32,177 bases of DNA from Coriobacteriia bacterium. GTDB taxonomy: Bacteria; Actinomycetota; Coriobacteriia; Anaerosomatales; PALSA-660. The notes under the pieces were generated by a model. That model was not told the origin of the DNA and did not search any database. It worked only from the letters and a program-made list of their open reading frames with translations. This document shows, one piece after another, positions 17,101 to 24,719 of this stretch. The stretch lies in NCBI GenBank assembly GCA_023252055.1, contig JAHEXP010000014.1, positions 1 through 32,177 of the forward strand, in the 5' to 3' direction. A program made the position numbers and the translations under genes. How positions within the stretch are numbered: the first letter of the stretch is position 1; every line of letters starts with the position of its first letter.

Positions 17101-17111
17101 CTCTGCCGTAG
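14103..17111 (+). CDS. Large secreted multihaem cytochrome with internal FG-GAP/VCBS beta-propeller
   Basis: A protein of 1002 residues from GTG 14103, or 1000 from GTG 14109; neither has a good ribosome binding site. A signal peptide (TAAHAAVALIAAAFVVGTVS, cleavage near AFA-VA) is followed by eight CXXCH motifs up to about residue 323 (CAMCH, CLACH, CSSCH, CATCH, CDICH, CEACH, CQVCH, CDRCH). Residues of about 370-735 carry FG-GAP/VCBS repeats with calcium-loop-like phrases: GDIDGDGTAELVVA, GDFTGTALADLVVTD and GDVDGNGRADLVAGDGG. Five more CXXCH motifs follow from about 763 (CSDCH, CYKCH, CTDCH, CYRCH, CSACH). The chain ends with CTNTCH, a CX3CH variant. CSSCHDPHGT and CDICHAPHGS are doubled-CXXCH-type signatures. 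There is no membrane anchor or sorting signal at the C-terminus. It probably works outside the cell as an electron carrier, with the propeller mediating protein or surface contact. Confidence 0.93.
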   Translation: MQVKRTIRTAAHAAVALIAAAFVVGTVSTAFAVAPHVPTSGSTDSCAMCHRAHTADTPVPYRTVETTETTGTSLILSTDPARGDVELCLACHGVAQLGSNKDVQTAFLKPSIHSLAPTSSPYGPDPKMCSSCHDPHGTDRTSGGSTWPALLRSYSDESTTPVFTGEAYCATCHTVQPGERWAGLDVYLRTGHYSGIPMPGSGTGIRCDICHAPHGSDVAPLLAPSLVPTSVVSTFTVTADDRTMCEACHAGASATWQNAATYATSGHALSSKTVTITAKWVPAGQRKVGECQVCHAPMGRSDGSGGTIPKLLDAKGRVLCDRCHVAGPDAVASTDTSSQGRPVVGALTLAAVYAPESGAAARVELYGRAASGAGALSGPRQYQPSVGAGPSAAGDIDGDGTAELVVASLTQPTITIYRVDPLTGLGLDPTVCAIPGVSPVPAAAIAVSNVVDALFQGSRREISVLGSDGSLSLYDLSGASLLPVAGPFAMGAGPWGMASGDFTGTALADLVVTDAVGGTAYAVSDDGAHGASSVAWAVGGAPVAPAVGDVWDAAPSTNEVVICDTVSVLSTVRIFDGSGVQLAAYPLTATGAGSPTASAIGDLLPAVPAADRDELAVAFSNIVTGSSSVFVVPQLSAGTGLDIAAATEFTSGAGTHTGSLIIGDVDGNGRADLVAGDGGTWAPVGSSSAPAVRIWRSNGAGTALVSSPETLGGGGTEIAGSAPSLALADLGPVFPSRHPVDEVTAPGSQHVSTETASAGRHVTCSDCHDSHEAAAAVTVAPAVQGVLRGAWGVVGATTGRSSTSYGICYKCHSAFTDLGGRPDAAVQFDPSNASVHAITQASTSTVPAATFVTGSGWAADSVLYCTDCHADDGRNGAQAKGLHESASAPILAAPYLTAAPDATGSLCYRCHRFDVYGDGSTDGPGMSLFRTTGATPKLLHSEHGAAVAGGRGIACSACHVSHGSVTEPHLLRDDIGFVSTAADAGTCTNTCHSGTPRSWPLP

Positions 17112-17173
17112 GCCCGGGCAGCGCCTCTACCGCGGCCCATCGCTCAGTTCGTCTGCCCATCGCCTTCGGGCCG

Positions 17174-17187
17174 CCACGCGCGCGTGG
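17174..17187. repeat. 14-base perfect palindrome between the cytochrome and che operons
   Basis: CCACGCGCGCGTGG is a perfect inverted repeat in the gap of about 150 bases between the FG-GAP cytochrome and cheR. No T-run follows, so it is not an obvious terminator. It could be a binding site for a dimeric regulator near the start of the chemotaxis operon, but CG-alternating palindromes also arise by chance in high-GC DNA. Besides this, the gap holds only a weak -10-like TAGACT at 17203-17208. Confidence 0.3.
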
Positions 17188-17263
17188 AGCATGCGCGTAG
17201 CGTAGACTCTTATGCGGTAGCCGAGTCACGCCATGCATGGTCGTTCGAAGCGAGGGGGAGCGG

Positions 17264-18094
17264 ATGGAGGGCCAGGCCCCACAGGGCACGGCGGGGGATG
17301 CAACGCGCCTCATCGCCCAGGTCGAGCGGGATCGCGGCATCGATCTCTCCCAGTACCGGCTCTCCTATGTCGAGCGCAGGCTGGCGACCCGTCTGAGGGC
17401 ACTCGACCTCGTCACATACCGCCAGTATGGTCAGTACCTCCTCGACCACACCGAGGAGTACACGCGGCTGCTGGATACGCTCACCGTGAACGTGACCGAC
17501 TTCTTCCGCGACCCTCCCGTGTGGAAGATCATCCGCGGCGAGGTCATCCCCGCGCTCATCACCGCGAAGACCGCCAACGGGCAGCGTACGATCCGTGTGT
17601 GGTCCGCGGGATGTGCCACCGGCGAGGAGCCGTACTCGCTCACGATGGCGTTCCTGACCGAGCTCGGAGACGCCGCCAAGTCGTTCATCGTGAGCGTCGC
17701 CGCCACCGACCTCGACCCGGTCGCTCTCCAGACCGCCCAGCGGGCCGAATACGACGTCGCGAAGCTCGAGCACCTGCCCGGTCCCGACCGCGTGCGGTTC
17801 ACCGTCAACGACGGCCGCCGTTTCACGATCAAGCCCGAGGTCACCGAACATGTCCGGTTCCGGAAGATGAACCTGTTCAGCGACGCGCCGCCGCTCGCGA
17901 TCGATCTCATCCTGTGCCGCAACGTGTTCATCTATTTCACGCGCGAGCAGCAGGAACGGATCATCAACGTCTTCCACAAGTCGCTCGCCCGCGGCGGGTA
18001 CCTCGTCCTCGGACGGACCGAGAAGATGCCGAACGGAGCGGCCGCGGGCTTCGAACCGATCTCGTCCAAAGAGCGCATATACCGGAAGATCTGA
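17264..18094 (+). CDS. cheR: Chemotaxis protein methyltransferase CheR
   Basis: A 276-residue protein, the usual CheR length. ATG 17264 is chosen over ATG 17237 because GAGGGGGAG (17252-17260) lies just before it. The N-terminal helical domain (about 1-75) includes [13 protein letters not shown]. The methyltransferase domain contains [11 protein letters not shown], the SAM-binding motif [14 protein letters not shown] (about 113-126) and [11 protein letters not shown], ending with [11 protein letters not shown]. It methylates receptor glutamates using S-adenosylmethionine in the cytoplasm and works against CheB. It is the first gene of the che operon. No pentapeptide-binding TPR extension is present, and the adjacent receptor lacks an obvious C-terminal tether, consistent with direct binding to methylation helices. 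Confidence 0.96.
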   Translation: MEGQAPQGTAGDATRLIAQVERDRGIDLSQYRLSYVERRLATRLRALDLVTYRQYGQYLLDHTEEYTRLLDTLTVNVTDFFRDPPVWKIIRGEVIPALITAKTANGQRTIRVWSAGCATGEEPYSLTMAFLTELGDAAKSFIVSVAATDLDPVALQTAQRAEYDVAKLEHLPGPDRVRFTVNDGRRFTIKPEVTEHVRFRKMNLFSDAPPLAIDLILCRNVFIYFTREQQERIINVFHKSLARGGYLVLGRTEKMPNGAAAGFEPISSKERIYRKI

Positions 18095-18236
18095 AGGCCC
18101 CAGGCCGGGCCGGCACAGTATCTTGTGTAGAAGAGGTGCCGTTCGGCCGATGGATAGTCGTAGAATCCCTTATGGGGTGTGCATGTGGCGGGCCGCGCGG
18201 AAACGGGTGCGGTCCCTGGCGAGGAGGGGTCTTAAG

Positions 18237-19562
18237 GTGGCGCAGCGCAGCACCATCAAGGTCGAGGAGAGTCTCGCCCGTACGTTCATGATCAAGACGT
18301 GGCTCTCGATCGGCCCGGCGGTAGGAGCCGGCCTCGTGGTCACGGCTGTCGTCGGCGTGGTCATGCTGAAGCCGGAGGTCGGTCAGGTCCTGCTCCTCAT
18401 CGGGCTCGGCGGCGTCATCATGGCGATCGCGGCGTACTTCGGTCAGAGGGCGTACATGGCAGCCTTCACGGAGCGAATCCTCGGGCCGCTGTCCGAGGTC
18501 GGCGCCGTGATGTCGAAGGCGGGCGACGGTGACCTCACCGCCGCAGGCGCCATCCACCATCCCGACGAGATCGGCCTGCTGGCCGACGAATGCAACCGCC
18601 TGATCGAGTCGCTGGCCTTCATCGCTTCCGGCGTCAGGCACTCCGCAGAGTCCGTCGCGGCTGCCGCCACTGAGCTCTCGGCTTCCTCCGAGGAGATCAG
18701 CGCTTCGACGATGGAGATCTCGAACTCCGTGCAGCACATCGCGCACGGCGCGGAGCTTCAGTCCCGCAAGGTCGAAGAGACCACCGCGGCCGTCGAGGCG
18801 ATCGCGCAGACGATCAACAGCGTCTCCGATCAGGCGATCGAGACCCAGCGCATCAGCCAGGAGGCGGCGCGCCAGGCCGACCACGGCCGCGCCGCCACCG
18901 ACGAGGCGTGCACGAAGATCGGCGAGGTCCAGCAATCGATCGAGACGCTGGCAGCCTCGGTCGAGCTCTTGGGCCGTCGCAGCGACGAGATCGGCAAGAT
19001 CGTCGACGTGATCACGTCCATCGCCGATCAGACGAACCTGCTCTCCCTCAACGCCGCCATCGAGGCGGCGCGGGCCGGAGAGTCCGGGCGCGGCTTCGCG
19101 GTCGTCGCCGAAGAGGTCCGCAAGCTCGCCGAGGGTTCCGGCAAGGCCGCCGAGCAGATCGGCGAGCTCATCAAGGAAGTCCAGCACGAGACCGCCAAGG
19201 CGGTCCGCCTCATGGAGATCGGCCAGCGCGAGATGGCGATGGGGACCGAGGTCGTCGGGCGCACCGGCGCCGCCCTCATCGAGATCGACGAGGCCGTCGC
19301 CCGCACGGCCGAGCTCGCCGACCGCATCGCACAGGCGATGACCGACCAGCGCGAGCGCGCAGCTTCCGTCGACCGCGCGATGCACGATATCGCGTCGGTC
19401 GTCGAGGAGAACGCCGCGGCCGTCGAGGAGACAGCGGCCGCCGCCGAGGAGCAGACCGCCTGCATGGAGGAGATCTCGTCTTCCGCAGCCGACCTCGCCG
19501 ACATGTCGCACCAGCTTGAGGAGTCGGTCCGGCAGCTTCGCCTGCAGGGCGATGTCGCGTGA
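18237..19562 (+). CDS. Methyl-accepting chemotaxis protein with almost no extracellular domain
   Basis: A 441-residue protein. GTG 18237 is preferred because GAGGAGGGG (18221-18229) lies seven bases upstream; the longer upstream frame is Arg-rich and lacks such a site. Two membrane helices at about 22-43 and 51-68 are separated by only some seven residues, so there is no sensory domain outside. A HAMP-like region (about 72-125) leads to a long coiled-coil signalling domain. Its hairpin tip is intact: [20 protein letters not shown] then [20 protein letters not shown] and RKLAEGS. Gln/Glu pairs in the helices could be methylated. It couples to CheA through CheW, encoded next with a GTGA overlap. 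With no ligand domain it may sense membrane state or redox conditions, or work through a partner protein. The 142-base gap before it has a TAGAAT at 18161-18166 with no clear -35. Confidence 0.95.
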   Translation: MAQRSTIKVEESLARTFMIKTWLSIGPAVGAGLVVTAVVGVVMLKPEVGQVLLLIGLGGVIMAIAAYFGQRAYMAAFTERILGPLSEVGAVMSKAGDGDLTAAGAIHHPDEIGLLADECNRLIESLAFIASGVRHSAESVAAAATELSASSEEISASTMEISNSVQHIAHGAELQSRKVEETTAAVEAIAQTINSVSDQAIETQRISQEAARQADHGRAATDEACTKIGEVQQSIETLAASVELLGRRSDEIGKIVDVITSIADQTNLLSLNAAIEAARAGESGRGFAVVAEEVRKLAEGSGKAAEQIGELIKEVQHETAKAVRLMEIGQREMAMGTEVVGRTGAALIEIDEAVARTAELADRIAQAMTDQRERAASVDRAMHDIASVVEENAAAVEETAAAAEEQTACMEEISSSAADLADMSHQLEESVRQLRLQGDVA

Positions 19563-20035
19563 ACGACCCCAACCGCCAGTACGTGCTGTTCCGGGCGGGG
19601 AGCGAGGAGTACGGACTCCCCATCTCGCGCGTCAGCAGCATCATCCGCTTCGAGACGGTGACCCCGGTGCCTCGGGCTCCGCGCGGCGTGCTCGGTGTGA
19701 TCGACCTGCGCGGTCGCGTCATCCCGGTTGTCGACCTCGGGCGCAAGCTGTTCGGGACAGCGTTCGAGCCGGTCCCGCGCTCGCGCATCATCGTCACCGA
19801 GGGCGAGCAGGGCCCCGTGGGCCTCGCGGTCGACGGCGCCAGCGAGGTTGCCACGTTCCAGCCCGACGATCTGATGCCGGCCCCGACCGCTGCCGTGGCG
19901 CCGGACATCGCCGATGCGTTCGAGGCGGTAGTCCACTTGGGCGAGCGTCTCATCATCTTGCTGGACCTTGATCGGATACTGCCGCGGGCCGAGTTCGAAG
20001 TGCCCGCAGCCGACCTGCCGGAGGTGGAGGGCTAG
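19559..20035 (+). CDS. cheW: Chemotaxis coupling protein CheW
   Basis: A 158-residue protein with GTG 19559 overlapping the receptor stop as GTGA, which suggests translational coupling. It is one CheW/SH3-like domain with the signatures [38 protein letters not shown] and VDLGRKLF, followed by [11 protein letters not shown] and [13 protein letters not shown]. CheW links receptors to the P5 domain of CheA in the membrane-associated array. A short Glu-rich C-terminal tail extends beyond the domain. The next gene, cheY, begins at the base after its stop codon. Confidence 0.96.
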   Translation: MNDPNRQYVLFRAGSEEYGLPISRVSSIIRFETVTPVPRAPRGVLGVIDLRGRVIPVVDLGRKLFGTAFEPVPRSRIIVTEGEQGPVGLAVDGASEVATFQPDDLMPAPTAAVAPDIADAFEAVVHLGERLIILLDLDRILPRAEFEVPAADLPEVEG

Positions 20036-20407
20036 ATGTCGAGGACGATCCTTGTCGTGGATGACGCGGCGTTCATGCGGATGATGATCCGCGACATCCT
20101 CGCGAAAGAGGGTTACCGCATCGAGGAAGCGGTCAATGGCCGCGACGCCGTCGAGAAGTACGACGCCGTTGCGCCCGACCTCGTCACGCTCGACATCACC
20201 ATGCCGGAGATGAACGGGATCGACGCGCTCAAAGCGATCCGCGCCAAGGACCCGATGGCCCGCGTGCTCATGGTGAGCGCGATGGGGCAGCAGCAGATGA
20301 TCGTCGAGGCGCTCGAGTCGGGTGCGATGGACTTCCTTGTGAAGCCCTTCCAGCCCACCAAGGTCCTCGAAACGGTCAAGAAATGCCTCGCCGCCGACCC
20401 TCGCTGA
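20036..20407 (+). CDS. cheY: Chemotaxis response regulator CheY
   Basis: A 123-residue single receiver domain with no output domain. ATG 20036 directly follows the cheW stop. The acidic pocket is Asp9 and Asp10 (ILVVDDAAF), the phosphorylation site is Asp53 (LDITMPEMNG), the switch Ser is at 81 (MVSAMGQ) and the conserved Lys is 103 (LVKPF). All key residues are intact. It takes phosphate from CheA and acts on the motility motor. No flagellar switch genes are nearby, so its target could be a type IV pilus system (a pilT gene lies about 10 kb downstream) or a flagellum encoded elsewhere. Confidence 0.96.
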   Translation: MSRTILVVDDAAFMRMMIRDILAKEGYRIEEAVNGRDAVEKYDAVAPDLVTLDITMPEMNGIDALKAIRAKDPMARVLMVSAMGQQQMIVEALESGAMDFLVKPFQPTKVLETVKKCLAADPR

Positions 20408-20423
20408 ACGGCTGACACACCAC

Positions 20424-21488
20424 ATGCCTCCGATACGAGTGCTCGTCGTCGATGACTCCGCGCTCGTGCGTCAGATCGTGACGCACGTGCTCGCCGAGGC
20501 CCCTCGCATGGAGGTCGTCGGCACGGCGCGCAACGGAGTCGAGGCCGTGGCGGCGGTGCGGAAGCTCAAGCCCGACGTGGTCACTCTCGACATCCAGATG
20601 CCGGAGATGGACGGGCTCGAGGCGCTCAAGCACATCATCCGGGACTCGAACGCCCGCGTGGTGATGCTGTCGTCGCTCGACGACCCCGAGACCACGTACA
20701 AGGCGCTCGAGACCGGAGCGGTCGAGTTCGTCGTCAAGCCCCGCGAGGGGCTTGCGAGCTCCATGGAGCGGCTCTCCACCGAGCTGGTCCGTGCGGTGCG
20801 CACCGCTGCGGGGATCGCTCCTGAGAAGCGTGTCGCCCCGGTCGTGCCCGATGCGACCGTCCCCGCGCAGCCTCCGCTGGAACGCGGCCCCAACGATCCG
20901 AGCCAGCTCGTGGTCATCGCGTCGTCCACCGGCGGTCCGCTCGCGCTGGAACGTGTCTTCGCCGGGCTGCGCAGCGAGGCGCCGGCCGCCTACCTGGTCG
21001 TCCAGCACCTGCCGGCCGGCTTCTCTCAGTCGTTCGCGTCTCGCCTCGCGCGCGTCGCCGGGTTCAGCGTCCTGGAGGCGGAGAACGGCATGCGCGTGCG
21101 TGGCGGCGTGGGGTACATCGCGCCCTACGGCACGCACATGCGTGTGACCGGCGCCCCGGGGCACCCGACCACGATCGAGCTCGTCGACGGACCGACCCTG
21201 CACGGATTGCGGCCATCGGCCGATCCGCTCTTCGAAAGCGCGGCTGAAGCGTACGGCGCCGCCGTCACTGGCGTCGTACTGACGGGCATGGGTTCCGACG
21301 GCGCTCTCGGCATGGTCGCCGTCCGCGAGGCCGGCGGCGTCACCGTGGCCCAGGACGAGGACAGCTCAGTGGTCTGGGGCATGCCCGGCGCCGCTGTGCG
21401 GCTCGGCGCGGCGCAGTACGTCGTGCCCATCGATCGCGTGGCCGTCGAGGTCCGGCGGTCACTTCGGGGGTCGGAGGCGTCATCGTGA
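20424..21488 (+). CDS. cheB: Chemotaxis methylesterase/deamidase CheB
   Basis: A 354-residue protein with the standard two-domain layout. ATG 20424 is 16 bases after cheY. The receiver domain (about 1-122) has Asp10-Asp11, the phosphorylation site Asp56 (LDIQMPEMDG) and a conserved Lys in VVKPREG. A linker (about 125-160) leads to the CheB catalytic domain with SSTGGP (nucleophile Ser near 170), QHLPAGF (His near 195) and GMGSDGALGM (Asp near 292), the complete catalytic triad. It removes methyl groups from the receptor when phosphorylated by CheA, giving adaptation together with CheR. Its stop overlaps the cheA GTG start. Confidence 0.96.
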   Translation: MPPIRVLVVDDSALVRQIVTHVLAEAPRMEVVGTARNGVEAVAAVRKLKPDVVTLDIQMPEMDGLEALKHIIRDSNARVVMLSSLDDPETTYKALETGAVEFVVKPREGLASSMERLSTELVRAVRTAAGIAPEKRVAPVVPDATVPAQPPLERGPNDPSQLVVIASSTGGPLALERVFAGLRSEAPAAYLVVQHLPAGFSQSFASRLARVAGFSVLEAENGMRVRGGVGYIAPYGTHMRVTGAPGHPTTIELVDGPTLHGLRPSADPLFESAAEAYGAAVTGVVLTGMGSDGALGMVAVREAGGVTVAQDEDSSVVWGMPGAAVRLGAAQYVVPIDRVAVEVRRSLRGSEASS

Positions 21489-23551
21489 GCGACGGCCTGG
21501 ACATGGCGGTCTATCGGGAGGCGTTCCTCTCGGAGTCGGCCGAATACCTGCAAGGGATCGTCGACGCGCTGCTCACCCTGGAATCCGATCCGGAGGACCT
21601 CGAGCCGGTCGAGGCGGTCTTCCGGGCCGCGCACAGCCTCAAGGGCATGTCGGCGACGATGGGCTACGAACGCACCGCGAGCCTCACGCACACCATGGAG
21701 AGCCTCATGGACACCGTGCGCAAGCGCGAGCAGCCCGTCACCGGCGATCTCATAGACTTGGTGCTGCGTGCGACCGACACCCTGCGCGAACTCATCAACG
21801 ATGAAGCGTCGGGCGGCTGCGAGATCGATCCCGAGCTCATGGTCCAGGAGCTTCGTGAGCATACCGATATCGCTCGTTCAGCGGCGGCGGCCGCAGCTGC
21901 CGCACCGCCGGTCGAAGTCGCGGCGCCGGCGGGCGGCGTCACGCTGAAGGTCACGATCGAGCCCTCGTGCCAGCTCGCTTCGGTGCGGGCGTACATGGTC
22001 CTCAAGCGCCTGCGCCAGCTCGGCGAGGTCCTCTCCACATCCCCGTCCGAGGTCGACATCGATGAGGGCCAGTTCGACGGCTCTTTCACGGTGACCGTGG
22101 GCACGGACCGTCCGGGAGCGAAGCTCGTGGACGCCGTCACGCAGATCACCGACGTTGCATCCGCCGAGGTCGTTGGAGAAGGCGGGACTGCGGCGGCGGC
22201 CTCGACACCTCAAGCGGCCGCAGTCGACGTCGCTCCGGAGCCCGACGGTTCCGCAGCCGTCGATGTGGACGTGGCCGCCGCGCCGGAACCCGCTGCGGTG
22301 CCCGCGTCGCCGGCCCGCCCGGCCCCTGACCGGGACGCCGCGTTCGGCCGTGCCGAGAAGGCGGTTCCGAAGCTCGCCGACACCCAGACCGTGCGCATCG
22401 CGCTCACGCATCTCGACACGATGGTCGACGTGATGGGCGAGCTGGTCATCGCTCGCAGCCGACTCGAGAACATCGCCGAACGCCTCGACCTCCGCGACCT
22501 CAACGACGCCGTGAGCGAGGTCCACCGGATCTCCGCAGAACTGCAGCGCGAGGTCATGGCGACCCGCATGGTCCCCGTGGGCAACATCTTCAACCGCTTC
22601 CCCCGCATGGTGCGCGACCTGGCCCGCGATCTGGGCAAGGACGTTTCCTTCGAGGTCGACGGCCTCGACATCGAGCTCGACCGCACCGTGCTCGACGAGA
22701 TCGTCGAACCGCTCGTGCACCTGCTGCGCAACTCGATCGACCACGGGCTCGAGCCGGCGGCGGACCGGGTCGCGGCCGGCAAGCCCGAGCGGGGGATCGT
22801 ACGGCTCTCCGCGGCTCGCGAACGCGACCGCGCGCTCGTGACCGTTGCCGACGACGGGCGCGGAATGGACGTGGAGCGCATCTGGAGCGCGGCGTGCGAC
22901 CGCGGTATGGTCGCCGCCTCCCAGCGCAGCGAGTTCACCGACGACGAGGTGCTGCTGCTCACGTGCACGCCCGGCTTCTCCACGGCCGCGCAGGCGACGA
23001 AGGTGTCGGGGCGCGGAGTGGGCATGGACGTCGTCCGGGCCAAAGTCGAGCAGCTCGGCGGAGTCCTGACGATACGCTCGCGCCCCGGTTCCGGGACGGA
23101 GTTCGTGCTCGCGCTCCCGCTCACACTGGCGATCATCCAAGCTCTGCTGGTGCGTAGCTCCGGGCAGATCTACGCGATCCCGCTCGGCGCCGTGACGGAA
23201 GTACTCGCCTACGACGATCTGCCGATCGAGACCGTCGACCTGCATCCGGTGCTGACGCTGCGCGATGGCCGCGTCGTGCAGCTCGACACGCTGGACGCGG
23301 TCGTGGGCGTCGGCGAGGAAGCGACGTCGCCGCTCCGGAGCCGCAACGTCGTACTGCTCGAGTGGGGAGAGTCGGCGCGTGCCATAGGCGTCGACGAGCT
23401 TGTAGGGCGTCAGGAGATCGTCATCAAGCCGCTCGCCGGGATGTTCGCGGGCGTCACAGGACTGTCCGGAGCCACGGTGCTCGGCGACGGGAGCGTGGCC
23501 TTGATCCTCGACCCACGGGCCCTGTTCGCGAGCGTGGAGGGACCGAGATGA
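21485..23551 (+). CDS. cheA: Chemotaxis histidine kinase CheA
   Basis: A 688-residue protein, typical for CheA. GTG 21485 overlaps the cheB stop (GTGA). P1 (about 1-130) has the phosphorylated His50 in AAHSLKGMSATMGY. A P2-like domain occupies about 154-235, bounded by Ala-rich linkers; the second linker (about 238-290) is rich in Ala, Pro and Asp. P3 begins at VRIALTHLDTMVDVMGELVI. P4 has the N box (HLLRNSIDHGLE), the G1 box (DDGRGMD) and the G2 box (GRGVGMDVV). P5 follows with a CheW-like fold (SGQIYAIPLGAVTEVL). It autophosphorylates under control of the receptor and CheW and passes phosphate to CheY and CheB. All catalytic motifs look intact. Confidence 0.97.
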   Translation: MSDGLDMAVYREAFLSESAEYLQGIVDALLTLESDPEDLEPVEAVFRAAHSLKGMSATMGYERTASLTHTMESLMDTVRKREQPVTGDLIDLVLRATDTLRELINDEASGGCEIDPELMVQELREHTDIARSAAAAAAAAPPVEVAAPAGGVTLKVTIEPSCQLASVRAYMVLKRLRQLGEVLSTSPSEVDIDEGQFDGSFTVTVGTDRPGAKLVDAVTQITDVASAEVVGEGGTAAAASTPQAAAVDVAPEPDGSAAVDVDVAAAPEPAAVPASPARPAPDRDAAFGRAEKAVPKLADTQTVRIALTHLDTMVDVMGELVIARSRLENIAERLDLRDLNDAVSEVHRISAELQREVMATRMVPVGNIFNRFPRMVRDLARDLGKDVSFEVDGLDIELDRTVLDEIVEPLVHLLRNSIDHGLEPAADRVAAGKPERGIVRLSAARERDRALVTVADDGRGMDVERIWSAACDRGMVAASQRSEFTDDEVLLLTCTPGFSTAAQATKVSGRGVGMDVVRAKVEQLGGVLTIRSRPGSGTEFVLALPLTLAIIQALLVRSSGQIYAIPLGAVTEVLAYDDLPIETVDLHPVLTLRDGRVVQLDTLDAVVGVGEEATSPLRSRNVVLLEWGESARAIGVDELVGRQEIVIKPLAGMFAGVTGLSGATVLGDGSVALILDPRALFASVEGPR

Positions 23552-24159
23552 GACTCGACAAACTCACTGAGATGCAGATCGACGCCCTGCGCGAGATCGG
23601 GAGCATCGGCGCGGGGCACGCCGCCACCGCGCTCTCCCAACTCGTTGGACATCCGATCTCGATCGATGTGCCGACCCTGGAGATCGTCGGCATCGGAGAT
23701 GTGCCCGAACTCTTCGGGGGGCCCGAGGTGTTGGTGGCTGCCGTCCACGTGAGGCTGCTGGGCGACATCGGCGGGAGCATGCTCTTCATGGCCGAGCGCA
23801 CATCGGCATTGGCGCTCGTGGACCTCATGCACGCCAGGGCAGTGGGCTCGGCCCGGTCCTACGGTGCGGATGAGGAGGCGCTGCTCACGCACGTCGCCTC
23901 CATCCTCATGTCCGCCTACCTTGCCGCCGTCGGTCGTCTCGCCGACGTGAGCATGCTGCCGGCCCGCCCGTCCTCAGCACTCGACATGGCGGGAGCGCTC
24001 ATGGAGGCGGTAACGTCCGCCGCCGCGCTCCATGCCGATGTGGCCCTCCTGCTGCGCACCCGCTTCCACGACGCCGACACGTCGGTGGACGCCTACCTGT
24101 TCTTCCTGCCCGACCCTGAGGCGCTCGACCTGCTCCTCGGACGCTTGGGCGTCGCGTGA
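23548..24159 (+). CDS. cheC: CheC-family protein with altered phosphatase motifs
   Basis: A 203-residue protein with ATG 23548 overlapping the cheA stop (ATGA) and GGAGG upstream; the same frame is open further up but only inside cheA. The family motif ExxN-x22-P occurs twice in active CheC. Here the first copy reads E16-IG-S19 with Pro42 exactly 22 residues on, and the second reads H115-VA-S118 with Pro141 at the same spacing. Both catalytic Asn positions are therefore Ser and the second Glu is His. Overall similarity (LREIGSIGAGHAATALSQL) is clear. In B. subtilis and Thermotoga, CheC dephosphorylates CheY-P and binds CheD. This copy may be weak or inactive as a phosphatase and act mainly as a CheD partner; that is inference. 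It overlaps cheD by four bases. Confidence 0.9.
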   Translation: MRLDKLTEMQIDALREIGSIGAGHAATALSQLVGHPISIDVPTLEIVGIGDVPELFGGPEVLVAAVHVRLLGDIGGSMLFMAERTSALALVDLMHARAVGSARSYGADEEALLTHVASILMSAYLAAVGRLADVSMLPARPSSALDMAGALMEAVTSAAALHADVALLLRTRFHDADTSVDAYLFFLPDPEALDLLLGRLGVA

Positions 24160-24680
24160 TCGGGAACCGTATGGACACCTCGGCCCTCGAGATGGGCGCC
24201 GATCCGCTCCACGTCATCGTCGGCGTGGGCGAGATCGCGTGCGCACACGAGCCGGAGGTCCTCGTCACGCAGGCGCTCGGTTCCTGCATCGGCCTCACGC
24301 TATGGGATCCTCGCCTCTGCATCGGTGGAATGGCCCACGTGATGCTCCCGGCATCGCCCGCGGGCGACTTCACCGGCAGGCGTCACCGCTTCGCCGATCT
24401 CGCCGTGCCCGAACTCGTCGAGGAGATGCTGCGCCTCGGCGCCGGCCGCCACCGGATGATCGCCAAGATCGCCGGCGGCGCGGCGATGTTCAAGGGCGAC
24501 TCGGGCATGGACACGATCGGCAAACGGAACGCGACGGCGGTCATCGAGCAGCTTGAGAAGTGCGGGTTGACCGTCCGGGCAGCCGACACCGGCGGGTCAC
24601 ATGCACGGACGATCGAGCTGCACATGAACTCCGGCGTCCTGCTCGTCCGCAGCTATACGTTCGGGATGCGCGAGATCTAG
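24156..24680 (+). CDS. cheD: Chemoreceptor glutamine deamidase CheD
   Basis: A protein of 174 residues from GTG 24156, which overlaps the cheC stop as GTGA; ATG 24171 would give a form five residues shorter. The catalytic elements are TQALGSCIGLTLWD (nucleophile Cys, preceding Thr) and GGMAHVMLP (His). KIAGGAAMF and GGSHARTIELHMNSG are further family signatures. CheD deamidates receptor glutamines and binds CheC, linking CheY-P levels to receptor state in Bacillus-type chemotaxis. It is the last gene of the che operon; 39 bases separate it from the diguanylate cyclase gene, which could still be read from the same transcript. Confidence 0.95.
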   Translation: MIGNRMDTSALEMGADPLHVIVGVGEIACAHEPEVLVTQALGSCIGLTLWDPRLCIGGMAHVMLPASPAGDFTGRRHRFADLAVPELVEEMLRLGAGRHRMIAKIAGGAAMFKGDSGMDTIGKRNATAVIEQLEKCGLTVRAADTGGSHARTIELHMNSGVLLVRSYTFGMREI

Positions 24681-24719
24681 ACTTCCAAGTACCGAGTACC
24701 CACGGGGGAGAGAAGAAGC

